A stretch of DNA of 64,000 bases from Bacteroidia bacterium (lineage in GTDB: Bacteria; Bacteroidota; Bacteroidia; Chitinophagales; Chitinophagaceae), in assembly GCA_030427635.1 (NCBI GenBank), contig JAUIBA010000002.1:124001-188000 (forward strand). Direction: 5' to 3'. Position numbers and translations under genes: made by a program. A model generated the notes under the pieces. That model was not told the DNA's origin. It searched no databases and was given only the letters and a program-made list of their open reading frames with translations. Below are positions 16,465 through 24,385 of the stretch, one piece after another; within the stretch, counting starts at the first letter, position 1; every line of letters begins with the position of its first letter.

Positions 16465-18066
16465 TCACCAGCCATTATTTCTCCCCGTTCGTATAGGGTT
16501 TGAAGTGTATATTCGGGTATCTGCCTGCTTATGCTGCCCTTTTAGTATCCATATAGCCCCCTCTACAGCATCCGGGCCATCATCATGGGCATTGCTGCCG
16601 GCTGCAAATGCGCGAAACTGCTCCACCAGGCGTAGCATATGTGGGTTGTGTCGTTCTTCCTCACTCAGGTACAGCTCACAGTTGCGTACCATAGGCTCCA
16701 GTAACCCTTCTATCCTCACATACTTATTAGGCTTTTTTCTGCTGTCTCCTTTTACCCACATTTTTATGCCTGCCCGTTTGCTGGCTTCATTCACTTCATT
16801 TATAATAACATCCTGCATAAATACCTCTTCCATATAAAAAGTACAAGCCATACCATTTACATATTCTGCTATGCGGTGTAGCCATGCTATCATTCTGGCT
16901 GTGGTGGTTTGCTCCAGATAGCATTTCAGCACATGATACGCTGTCCCTGCTCTGCCTATTAGCACCGTTGCCTTATAGTCACAGGTGTCTTTATATGAGG
17001 GGTCGGTATAGCATATCAGCGCATCATATTCATTCAGTGGCTTTGCTGGTTTCCAGGCCAGCTCGCTGAACACGCTGCCTTCCGTTAGCGGATTGTTGAA
17101 GTATTCCTTTTGTTGTGCAGCATAGCTTTTCTGGCTCAGCACCCGGTCTATATCAGTTTCACTGTTCTTCTCCGGCCATACCGATATCCCATTGCTGTCC
17201 CTTATGTTCACGGTTTCGGCATAGTCTGCTATATCTGCCGCTCTGGTTATGCAGCAGTCCTGAGCTATACGATTGCCACAGAAAATGATGGTGGTGGGCA
17301 TAGATACAGAGCGTGTGCCTATTGCAGCTTCCTCTATCCAGTGCCACTTTGGGGCCACTATTTGTGTATTCAGGCATTCCGCATCTGTATCTACGTCATC
17401 AAACAGTAGTATATCGGGTCTTGCCTCCTCATTTCTGGTTCCCCGGGGACTTTGTCCCGCCCCTACAGCTCTGAATGATGCCCCTCCTGTTGTTATAAAT
17501 TCCTGGCTGGTCCATGTTCCCGTTCCAGCCTGCTGTCCATAGTCCTGTATCAGCCGCTTGTTATATTGCAGGTTTGCACGGTAGGGCATCAGTAGCCGTG
17601 CAGCATTATCCACACTATTGCTTATCATGAGCACGCACCGCTTGCGCATACGGTTATGGGTATTGGTTCCTCCTCCGGCCCGGGTTATCACCCGGTGGCG
17701 CAGTGCATCAGTAACTATTGCAGGCGCCTCTCCCTGCTCTTTGTCTGGTAGCCTGTGCCCTGCGAAAACAAGGTAAAACACCTCCATCATAGTGCGGGTA
17801 CTCTTAGCCAGCTCCCTGCTCCACATCCGCACCTCACACCACTCGGCATTGTCCAGTACTCGCTGGCTTGCCGCTATATGAAAGGCCGAGGGCGCAGCAT
17901 ATGCAAACTTTGGGAAGTAATAGCAAAACCATGCTTCGGGGTCATTTTCCAGCGCTGCTCTCCGTCGGGCTATATCGTCCTTATGTTCCTCGTTTATTAT
18001 CATGGTGCCGCTCTGTATCATACGTATCAGCTCGCGCCACCTGTTTTTCATTGTGCTGTCTGTCAT
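16465..18066 (-). CDS. Phage terminase large subunit (Mu gp28-like)
   Basis: This 533-residue packaging motor has an ATPase half and a nuclease half. The ATPase carries a Walker-A-like SRELAKST (residues 83-90) and Walker B ILLFDD (219-224). A conserved GAGQSPRGTR and a coupling-type TTIIFCGN (259-265) are also present. The RNase-H-like nuclease carries the three acidic motifs CYTDPSY (Asp355), YMEEV (Glu413/414) and HDDGPDA (Asp495/496/499). All key residues are intact, so it is not decaying. It would translocate and cut DNA with a small subunit (18099-18533, just upstream) and a portal (13801-14910). Such conservation without capsid genes is unusual. Confidence 0.9.
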   Translation of the reverse strand: MTDSTMKNRWRELIRMIQSGTMIINEEHKDDIARRRAALENDPEAWFCYYFPKFAYAAPSAFHIAASQRVLDNAEWCEVRMWSRELAKSTRTMMEVFYLVFAGHRLPDKEQGEAPAIVTDALRHRVITRAGGGTNTHNRMRKRCVLMISNSVDNAARLLMPYRANLQYNKRLIQDYGQQAGTGTWTSQEFITTGGASFRAVGAGQSPRGTRNEEARPDILLFDDVDTDAECLNTQIVAPKWHWIEEAAIGTRSVSMPTTIIFCGNRIAQDCCITRAADIADYAETVNIRDSNGISVWPEKNSETDIDRVLSQKSYAAQQKEYFNNPLTEGSVFSELAWKPAKPLNEYDALICYTDPSYKDTCDYKATVLIGRAGTAYHVLKCYLEQTTTARMIAWLHRIAEYVNGMACTFYMEEVFMQDVIINEVNEASKRAGIKMWVKGDSRKKPNKYVRIEGLLEPMVRNCELYLSEEERHNPHMLRLVEQFRAFAAGSNAHDDGPDAVEGAIWILKGQHKQADTRIYTSNPIRTGRNNGW

Positions 18067-18098
18067 TTGTGTAGGGTCTGTAGGTTGGTGTTATTATA

Positions 18099-18533
18099 TT
18101 AAGCAGCATTACGCTCGGTAATAAACCGGTCAAACTCTCTGGAGAATAATTGCGCCATCTCCATATCCCTGTGGTACAGCCATGTAAGAAACAGCTCTGC
18201 CATTTCTATAATACCATATACACAGGTATCAGTTGCCAGATTCCTGATGGCAGTAGTGTATTTCAGCAGTCTGTCCAGGTCTTTTGTGTCTGCATTTTCT
18301 TCACTCAGATTCCGGTTTAGTTGTTCTATAGCAGCATATAATATTTCCAGTTGTTTGTCGCGCGACAGGGAAAGAGATGTTCGTATTAAATCCCATGAGC
18401 CTTCTGTGGCCCACTGTCTCAGCATGTTTTCATCAATATGCAGCAGCCCGGTTATTTCAGCAGCTGTGCTTCCGTATCGGGTATATAGTCTTCTCGCTAT
18501 GCTGCGTAGCAGGTCGGGTTCAGGGTTATTCAT
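18099..18533 (-). CDS. Terminase small-subunit-like DNA-binding protein
   Basis: The 144-residue protein precedes the large terminase by 32 nt on the same strand, which is the expected position of a small subunit. The N-terminal third looks like a helix-turn-helix (LLRSIARRLYTRYGSTAAEITGLLHIDENMLRQWATEGSWDLI, about residues 8-51), resembling gpP/DUF1804-type small terminase domains. The rest is helical and suited to oligomerisation. The function is inferred mainly from position and the HTH. A near-consensus box (GAACTTTG) lies just before the start codon. Confidence 0.65.
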   Translation of the reverse strand: MNNPEPDLLRSIARRLYTRYGSTAAEITGLLHIDENMLRQWATEGSWDLIRTSLSLSRDKQLEILYAAIEQLNRNLSEENADTKDLDRLLKYTTAIRNLATDTCVYGIIEMAELFLTWLYHRDMEMAQLFSREFDRFITERNAA

Positions 18534-18764
18534 GGCACAAAGTTCCGGTGTATCCTGCTACCGCCCAATCGTCTGCAACACGTTATGCACTCTGGTGCAT
18601 ATCATGTGTTGTAAAGTGCTGTGTCATGTAAAATAAAATAACACACAATGGTGCTATAACTGTTTGACAACAAGAATGAAATGAATGGAGATAATTGTTT
18701 TTTATTGTCATGCTCCACACACCGGAACTGGTTTATTCCTAAGTGGGCGGCTTCTGTTCTTCAG

Positions 18765-20282
18765 CTACCTGTTTCTGTTCTCTATGCGGTTTATACCAGA
18801 CTTTGCCTGTTGGTCTATCGAGTTTTGAAAGTCGTGGTCTGGCATGTTCAGGCAGTCATTATATGCTTTAAGCGCTTCACTGTGCATATTCAGCGTTTCA
18901 TATATAATGCCCGTATGTAGTGCTGCCCGTGCTGCATATTGCTCTCTTCTGCCCATACCGGCGGTTATTGCTTCCCTGTATTGTGCCAGTGCATCTTTGA
19001 AGTAGTGTCCTTTACCGGGCATGCGCGCCATTTCTTCATATACATTAGCATAGCGATAATGGTACTCCGCCAGGTCTGCAGCATTTTGCAGTTGCGTTTT
19101 TTGAATGCCCTGCAGTATTGCCAGTGCCCGCTCATAATAGCCTCCTTCGGTAAGCAGGCGCGCGCGTAGCACTGTTCTGTCAGGCCATGAGCCAGAATTG
19201 GCAAACCTTGCTGCCTGCTTATCTGCGTCTATACGTGCGGTCCCTTCTGTTGCCGCCATTTTACGGCAGTATGTGGCCTTTTCATTCATTCCGGCTGCAT
19301 ACCACGAAAAGGCGCTTTTTTGCCACGCATCTTTAATATATACATCACTCTGGTTTGCACGAAGATATCTGCCAAAGTGTGTTGCAGCAGCAGTATCCAG
19401 CTGTGTGAGCTGTGCATACCCCAGCTGGTACTCAAATATCGGGTAGTTATTAAATCCAGGTTCACCTGCAGCCTCTTTCAGTACTACCTCTGCCTCATGG
19501 CTGTGGCGGTTGTCCAGTGCTATATTGGCTTTCACAAAAGTGTTCAGCAGGTTTCCTTTGGTTACGTAAGCATCACTATTCAGTATCTGCCATACCTGGT
19601 CTTTCTCGGCCAGCAGATAAAACCGTGTGTACAGATAATAGAGAAAAGTTTCTGTATATAAAGGGTCATTGGCATTGTGGGAGTGTACAAATGCTGCCAG
19701 CTTGTCTGTTCCTTTCTTTACACTACCCTTCATCCCAAATACAGCTGCCAGCCATTTATAGCTGCCCGGGAGTGATCCTACTACAGCTTCCTGCAGACCA
19801 GATATGATATTGTTATGCGCAAAAGATGGGAAAAGTCGCTGATTTTCTCTTAATAACGCAAATGATTTTCTGAAATTAAATGCTGCTTTGTATTGTTCTC
19901 CGAAGCGGATATTAATGATAGCACGGTGCAGATGCATACCCGCATAGCAAAACCGGTACCAGGGCGATGATGATGTTCCGTTTGCCAGTATGCGCAGTCT
20001 TTCGTCCATTTTGCCAGCCCGTGCTTTGTATTCGGTAGCATCGCAGTTTATAAGTAGTAGTATACAGTCCTCATAGTCTGCCAGATACACAGCCATCAGG
20101 TTGTCAGGGTTTGCTTGCCGTTCCTGTGCTATTGCCAGCCGCCCTTCTGCCATATGCAGTGACATAAAGTAATTATAAGCCCGTGCACAGTTTTCTGTAT
20201 AGGTATAACTACCCTGCGCTGCACATGCCCACAGTGGTAATGTGAATAGAACTATAGTATGTAAAAGCGTTTTAAAGGGCAT
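18765..20282 (-). CDS. Exported TPR-repeat protein
   Basis: This 505-residue protein has a signal peptide ending near WACAAQG (residues 1-23), followed by an almost entirely helical array of TPR-like repeats. Clear units include DPLYTETFLYYLYTRFYLLAEKD, FEYQLGYAQLTQLDTAAATHFGRYLR and AALHTGIIYETLNMHSEALKAYNDCL. The middle hydrophobic region (SGLQEAVVGSLPGSYKWLAAVFGM) recalls the DUF3808/outer-membrane TPR family. TPR arrays bind proteins; the partner here is unknown. It lies next to the phage-like cluster but is separated by 231 nt and looks like a normal host gene. Confidence 0.8.
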   Translation of the reverse strand: MPFKTLLHTIVLFTLPLWACAAQGSYTYTENCARAYNYFMSLHMAEGRLAIAQERQANPDNLMAVYLADYEDCILLLINCDATEYKARAGKMDERLRILANGTSSSPWYRFCYAGMHLHRAIINIRFGEQYKAAFNFRKSFALLRENQRLFPSFAHNNIISGLQEAVVGSLPGSYKWLAAVFGMKGSVKKGTDKLAAFVHSHNANDPLYTETFLYYLYTRFYLLAEKDQVWQILNSDAYVTKGNLLNTFVKANIALDNRHSHEAEVVLKEAAGEPGFNNYPIFEYQLGYAQLTQLDTAAATHFGRYLRANQSDVYIKDAWQKSAFSWYAAGMNEKATYCRKMAATEGTARIDADKQAARFANSGSWPDRTVLRARLLTEGGYYERALAILQGIQKTQLQNAADLAEYHYRYANVYEEMARMPGKGHYFKDALAQYREAITAGMGRREQYAARAALHTGIIYETLNMHSEALKAYNDCLNMPDHDFQNSIDQQAKSGINRIENRNR

Positions 20283-20412
20283 GGTTTAGTAAAGATAGCA
20301 TCATATGCCTGGCGGGAAAAATGAAGCACATCACTATTATAGAATTATATTATAGAATTAATAAAAAAAAATTGTTTGTGATGCCGTTTGACGGTTAAAC
20401 AAGTAAAAATTG

Positions 20413-20420
20413 TACATTTG
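20413..20420 (+). promoter_or_regulatory. Promoter -7 box (TACATTTG) with upstream TTTG
   Basis: TACATTTG lies 22 nt downstream of a TTTG (20387-20390), close to the -33/-7 spacing of Bacteroidota sigma-A promoters. It lies 35 nt before the ATG of the EGF-like lipoprotein. Confidence 0.65.
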
Positions 20421-20455
20421 CACGACAAATTCATCGACTTAAAAACACAAAGATT

Positions 20456-20995
20456 ATGAAATCATTCAGGCAGATCGCGCTCAGCGCAGCACTCACTTTC
20501 AGCGCATTCGGCGCGGTATTGTACACATCTTGTAACAAGGATGAATGTAAAGATGTCGTTTGTGATAACGGTGGTACCTGCGACGCTGGTAAATGTACCT
20601 GCCCTACAGGTGTAGGCGGTTCTAACTGCGAAACAGTTTATCGCACAACATTTGCTAACACTTATGTAGGTAATGGTGTTGACAACGGCACTCCGGCAAA
20701 TACTTACACTGGTTTCAGAGCAGAACTTAAAACTGTAGGAACAGACCTTACTGCTATGGAAATGGCGTTCAAAGACAACGTTGGTAACGCTATTTTCACT
20801 GCACCCATTACTCTTTCTTCTTTCACTACCAGTGGTGCTGTAATTACTATTACATCTACTTCTGCTAATGGCTTTACATATACAGGCACTGGCAATATCA
20901 CAGCAACTAACATTTCTACACTTACTATCAATGAAAAAGATAACTCTGATGGTTCTGTAGTTGTATACACATTCACTAACATGGCTAAGCAGTAA
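20456..20995 (+). CDS. EGF-like domain lipoprotein
   Basis: This 179-residue protein has a lipoprotein signal peptide (MKSFRQIALSAALTFSAFGA and on; lipobox LYTSC, Cys26). A compact six-cysteine EGF-like module follows (CKDVVCDNGGTCDAGKCTCPTGVGGSNC, about 32-59), with the spacing C-x4-C-x5-C-x4-C-x1-C-x8-C. The remaining 120 residues are Thr/Asn-rich beta strands. It should be anchored in the outer membrane, where EGF modules usually mediate protein contacts. It is a single-gene unit with a clear promoter (20413) and a strong terminator (21018-21053). The codon pattern (GAA, AAC, ACT) looks like that of a highly expressed gene. Confidence 0.85.
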   Translation: MKSFRQIALSAALTFSAFGAVLYTSCNKDECKDVVCDNGGTCDAGKCTCPTGVGGSNCETVYRTTFANTYVGNGVDNGTPANTYTGFRAELKTVGTDLTAMEMAFKDNVGNAIFTAPITLSSFTTSGAVITITSTSANGFTYTGTGNITATNISTLTINEKDNSDGSVVVYTFTNMAKQ

Positions 20996-21017
20996 TTAAT
21001 ACTGACCATATTATTAT

Positions 21018-21053
21018 CGGGAGGCGACCTGTTCGGGTCGCCTCCCGTTTTTT
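21018..21053 (+). terminator. Strong intrinsic terminator after the EGF-like lipoprotein
   Basis: A 12-bp perfect GC-rich stem (CGGGAGGCGACC and its complement) has a 6-nt loop and is followed by TTTTTT. It starts 22 nt after the stop codon at 20995. Confidence 0.95.
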
Positions 21054-21098
21054 ATTCAGGTCTTATTATAAAGACTAATACATGATGTTTTATGGCAT

Positions 21099-21126
21099 AA
21101 AAAAGGGGCAACCGTATGGCTACCCC
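21099..21126 (-). terminator. Intrinsic terminator of the repeat lipoprotein
   Basis: Reading the minus strand, GGGGTAGCC pairs with GGTTGCCCC (9 bp with two G-T pairs) and is followed by TTTTTT. It lies 26 nt after the stop at 21153. Confidence 0.85.
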
Positions 21127-21152
21127 TCTATAATCTGTTTTACAGAAAGTTC

Positions 21153-21587
21153 TTAGTTACCCTGACTCTGGTCAGATCTGCCGCGCATACCGCCACCCTT
21201 GGCTGGTGCAGTAGATTTATCCTGAGTACCTATTTTTCCGTCCTGGCTCTGGTCAGACCTGCCGCGCATACCGCCTGATTTAGGAGGAGCTGGTGGAGGA
21301 GGAGCCGGAGTTACCGGTGGCTCAGACTTTGGAGTTTTTGTTGTTTTCTTTGTACTCTTTTTAGCAGCTTCAGCAGCAGCTATAGAGTCCTGCATAGCTT
21401 TTTCCGCTTCCATAGCTCTCAGCATAGAGTCGTTTTTACGAGCCATTTCTGCCTCACGCTCAGCTACCTGTGCATTTACAGCAGAGTCTATCTGTGCCTG
21501 GGATTGCCCCTGGTCTTCGTGGTTCTCGCCGCCGCATGATGCCAGCATCAGTGCTGCACCTGCTATCAGAAGGAATTGCTTTTTCAT
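21153..21587 (-). CDS. Lipoprotein with duplicated GGMRGRSDQSQ motif
   Basis: This 144-residue protein has a lipoprotein signal peptide (MKKQFLLIAGAALMLASCGG, Cys18). It continues with an Ala/Glu-rich helical segment (SAVNAQVAEREAEMARKND), a Lys/Pro-rich hinge, and a C-terminal tail in which GGMRGRSDQSQ occurs twice about 24 residues apart. The tail repeat is also visible as near-identical DNA. The start at 21587 opens the signal peptide. A TAATTTTG box at 21617-21624 and a terminator at 21099-21126 make this a single-gene unit. Function unknown; the layout suggests a cell-envelope linker. Confidence 0.75.
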   Translation of the reverse strand: MKKQFLLIAGAALMLASCGGENHEDQGQSQAQIDSAVNAQVAEREAEMARKNDSMLRAMEAEKAMQDSIAAAEAAKKSTKKTTKTPKSEPPVTPAPPPPAPPKSGGMRGRSDQSQDGKIGTQDKSTAPAKGGGMRGRSDQSQGN

Positions 21588-21616
21588 TTGTTGGTACAAT
21601 TTTATTGGTTTGAGGG

Positions 21617-21624
21617 CAAAATTA
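21617..21624 (-). promoter_or_regulatory. -7 promoter box (TAATTTTG)
   Basis: This TAnnTTTG match on the minus strand lies 29 nt upstream of the repeat-lipoprotein start at 21587. Confidence 0.5.
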
Positions 21625-21777
21625 TTGCTAATATTTCACACAAGAAAAAGTTTATTTTAAAACAATTGTGAAACCGTGAGGTGTCATAATGTGAATATAA
21701 TAAAATTTGTGCCAGGCAGGCAACGTTTTGCTTGTGCTGTGCATATAATAATCGTTAGCAGGCAGCGATAGCAAATA

Positions 21778-22311
21778 ATGACAGGACAAAAAGCTATAGA
21801 AGGGTGCAGGAAGCAGGACAGAATATGTCAGAAGTACATATTCGACCGCTGGTCAGAACCCATGCTTATGCTCTGTCTGCGATATGTGAAAGCACTCCCC
21901 GATGCAGAAGAACTGATGCTCAACGGCTTTTATCAGTTTTTTCGCTCAGTAGAGCGTTTCGTATATACTGCCGATGCAGGTATTACGGCATGGCTTACAA
22001 AAATCATGGTCAATGAGTGCCTTATGTTCCTGCGAAGGAAAGGCACACTTAAGATAGTAGAGGAAAAGTATGCCGCAGGTACTTATGTAGAAGAGACTCC
22101 TATTGGTAAAATGACCGCTGATGAGTTGTACCGCTTAATACTGGATTTGCCGGTAGGGTATAGTACCGTGTTCAACCTCTATGTTGTAGAAGGTTATTCC
22201 CATCAGGAGATAGCAGCAATGCTGGGCATAAGTGAGGGGGCATCCCGCTCACAGCTTAGTAAAGCGCGCGAAGCGCTCAGGAAAACAATATCAGTGAAAC
22301 AGGATAAATGA
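21778..22311 (+). CDS. ECF-type RNA polymerase sigma-70 factor
   Basis: This 177-residue sigma factor contains region 2 (CQKYIFDRWSEPMLMLCLRYVKALPDAEELMLNGFYQFF in outline, about 18-57), with a -10-recognition helix ending in WLTKIMVNECLMFLRRK. Region 4 (YRLILDLPVGYSTVFNLYVVEGYSHQEIAAMLGISEGASRSQLSKAREALRK in outline, about 118-170) supplies the -35-binding HTH. It heads a four-gene co-directional operon (21778-25624) with gaps of 7, 6 and 21 nt, in which it may control its own operon. The next gene is probably its membrane-bound regulator. Confidence 0.92.
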   Translation: MTGQKAIEGCRKQDRICQKYIFDRWSEPMLMLCLRYVKALPDAEELMLNGFYQFFRSVERFVYTADAGITAWLTKIMVNECLMFLRRKGTLKIVEEKYAAGTYVEETPIGKMTADELYRLILDLPVGYSTVFNLYVVEGYSHQEIAAMLGISEGASRSQLSKAREALRKTISVKQDK

Positions 22312-22318
22312 AAATGTG

Positions 22319-23080
22319 ATGAAAGACGGGCAGATAAAAGAAAAACTGGAATCCCTCACACCCCTCTCAGGCGGTATCGTCTTTGGGAAAGAGGAGGCAT
22401 GGGATAGGCTGCAGGCCCGGCTCGATGCCCGCCCTCCCCGTACCATACCTGTATGGTGGCGGTTGTCGGCAGCAGCTGCATTACTTGCCGGCCTGTTTCT
22501 TGTTGTACGTTACTACTACACTTTTCCCGATAGTCCGCAGTTGGCAGTACAGCATACTGCACCGGTACCGCCTGTACCCCCTCCTTCTGTTGTACCCGTA
22601 ATGCAGGACACTGTAATAGAGGAAGCGCCAGCGGTAGTCCGCCACTATACAGTGCCGGTAAGCAGAGAAACACTTTCAGTCAGTTATCCCGTTCAGGTGC
22701 CGCCATCAGTACCAGATACTTCATCGGATACCGTTTCAGCTGTTGTCGCTGTTGCTCCTCCGCCGGTACCCGCTCCGGTCTTGCCACACAAAATGAGGGT
22801 AGTGCATATCAATGACCTGAACAGGCAAAAAGCGACAATGCCAGATGAGTTTGTGTACACAGGCCCGGCGCTGGATATCAGTAAAATGAAAGTTGTAAGC
22901 CTTTATGATGTGCAGCGGGAAGAAGAAGCACGCCGCAGGGAAATGGAGATGATGACATTGGTGCGTCTCAGCAGGCCACATAGTGTGCTGGGGTTTTCGG
23001 CCACGCTCAGTCGTAGTGCACAGTATAATGCCCCTCTTACCTCCAACCTCTTTTCCATAAGACTCAACCGAAACAGATAA
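22319..23080 (+). CDS. Single-pass membrane protein, probable anti-sigma partner
   Basis: This 253-residue protein has a short cytosolic N-terminus (about 45 residues, with GIVFGKEEAWDRLQARLD) and one membrane helix (about 48-66, VWWRLSAAAALLAGLFLVV). A long Pro/Val-rich periplasmic stretch follows (PPVPPPSVVPVM and similar) and then a charged C-terminus. The layout (small cytosolic domain, one helix, periplasmic tail) immediately after an ECF sigma gene suggests an anti-sigma factor. The typical zinc-binding HxxxCxxC is absent, so it would be a non-classical one. A GTG three bases upstream is an alternative start. Confidence 0.7.
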   Translation: MKDGQIKEKLESLTPLSGGIVFGKEEAWDRLQARLDARPPRTIPVWWRLSAAAALLAGLFLVVRYYYTFPDSPQLAVQHTAPVPPVPPPSVVPVMQDTVIEEAPAVVRHYTVPVSRETLSVSYPVQVPPSVPDTSSDTVSAVVAVAPPPVPAPVLPHKMRVVHINDLNRQKATMPDEFVYTGPALDISKMKVVSLYDVQREEEARRREMEMMTLVRLSRPHSVLGFSATLSRSAQYNAPLTSNLFSIRLNRNR

Positions 23081-23086
23081 TATTAT

Positions 23087-24364
23087 ATGAAGAAGCTATT
23101 ATTTATGCTGGCGCTTGCAGTTGCAGGCACAGCCGGGAAGGCTCATGCCCAGATGCATGATGATATTCGGTATTCAGACCGTGAATCGCGCAGATATAAG
23201 GCCATGAGTGCTACCGAGAAGCATTTCAATGCCGGCACATGGGTCAGTGTCCGCGACTTCGTTTATCTGAAAAATGATACAAAGGCCATTTTTGAGCTAC
23301 GCAGTATACAGGATTACCCAATGTTTCATGGGATTGATACAATACTTGCTCACCTCATAGCAGACATCGGTTTTTATCATGACTCGCTCGACAATGGTTC
23401 TGGTAGCATCCGTATAGATTATTCTATACATAACGGGGATGCCCGGCGCGAACTTCGTTTCATAAAACACCCGCAGCCCGGCGACGCATTTGTTATTCAT
23501 AACGGCGACACACATCGGCTGAAAGTAGAGCATGATACAGTAAGGATTATCATACAGAATGTAAAGCCTGCCAAATATTTGCCTGCCACTTTGAAAACGC
23601 CGGATACTACCGTACACAATTACACAGGTAGTTATTTCTATCCTATACAGCTTACACTGATACTGAATGATTACCGTAACATTGGCAAGCTGCTGGCAGA
23701 AAAAGATATCATAGTACATGCCATAGATACACTTGCTTCCGTACGAACAGGAAAAGAAAACAATCCGTTTTTTCCTCAGCCGTCATCTGTTATATTCCGC
23801 CCTTATGGTGGTGGGGAGTATACCCGCTCTGCCCGTATGGTTAAGTTCAGAATGTTGTTGGAAGAGGAGTACGGACAGGTATATGCATATTCTTTGCCCC
23901 AGCATAGATTCGCTTTTTATGGCAATATCAGTACCGGACTTGTACGTAATACGCTGGCCCCCGGGGCAGAGGCCGGGATAACACTGCTCACACATTACCG
24001 GCGTGGCTATCAGCGCGACTATGCTTTTACGTCATTGTATAGTTCTGCGCTTTTCTTCTTTGAGCGCGGTGCCGGGCGTGAGTTTCATACACATGACAAC
24101 TGTTTTGTGAATCTGGAAACCGGCACTACCAACGATAAAGAAATACTGGGGGTGAAAATCAGGAGCATCTCTATAGGTGGTGGTTACCTGTTTGCACAGC
24201 AGGGCGATGTTTTCTCAGGCACTACCGTAAAACTATTTGCCGGCATACGCCTGCCCGTAGGGCTCACCCTTTATCCCGAAGTAATTGCAACAGACAATTT
24301 TGCTCATATTTTCCCCGGTATGTCGCTGAAGATATTTGGTTTCAGGCGGGAATCTTACATGTAA
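23087..24364 (+). CDS. Exported protein of the sigma operon (paralogue 1)
   Basis: This 425-residue protein has a signal peptide ending near GKAHAQ (residues 1-21). A mixed-strand periplasmic or surface domain begins EKHFNAGTWVSVRDFVYLKNDTKAIFELRS. The second half shows alternating aromatic strands ending in GISLGG-like turns (ISIGGGYLFAQQGDVFSGTTVKLFAGIRLPVGLTLYPE), which resemble outer-membrane beta-barrel strands. It matches the following gene along its whole length (VNIRDYIYLLGKAKLIVELNH, SGAGQYFKGTTIRTYTNIHL and so on), so the two are tandem paralogues. Family not recognised. Co-transcribed with the sigma factor. Confidence 0.75.
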   Translation: MKKLLFMLALAVAGTAGKAHAQMHDDIRYSDRESRRYKAMSATEKHFNAGTWVSVRDFVYLKNDTKAIFELRSIQDYPMFHGIDTILAHLIADIGFYHDSLDNGSGSIRIDYSIHNGDARRELRFIKHPQPGDAFVIHNGDTHRLKVEHDTVRIIIQNVKPAKYLPATLKTPDTTVHNYTGSYFYPIQLTLILNDYRNIGKLLAEKDIIVHAIDTLASVRTGKENNPFFPQPSSVIFRPYGGGEYTRSARMVKFRMLLEEEYGQVYAYSLPQHRFAFYGNISTGLVRNTLAPGAEAGITLLTHYRRGYQRDYAFTSLYSSALFFFERGAGREFHTHDNCFVNLETGTTNDKEILGVKIRSISIGGGYLFAQQGDVFSGTTVKLFAGIRLPVGLTLYPEVIATDNFAHIFPGMSLKIFGFRRESYM

Positions 24365-24385
24365 TCACATATAAATCACAAAAGC

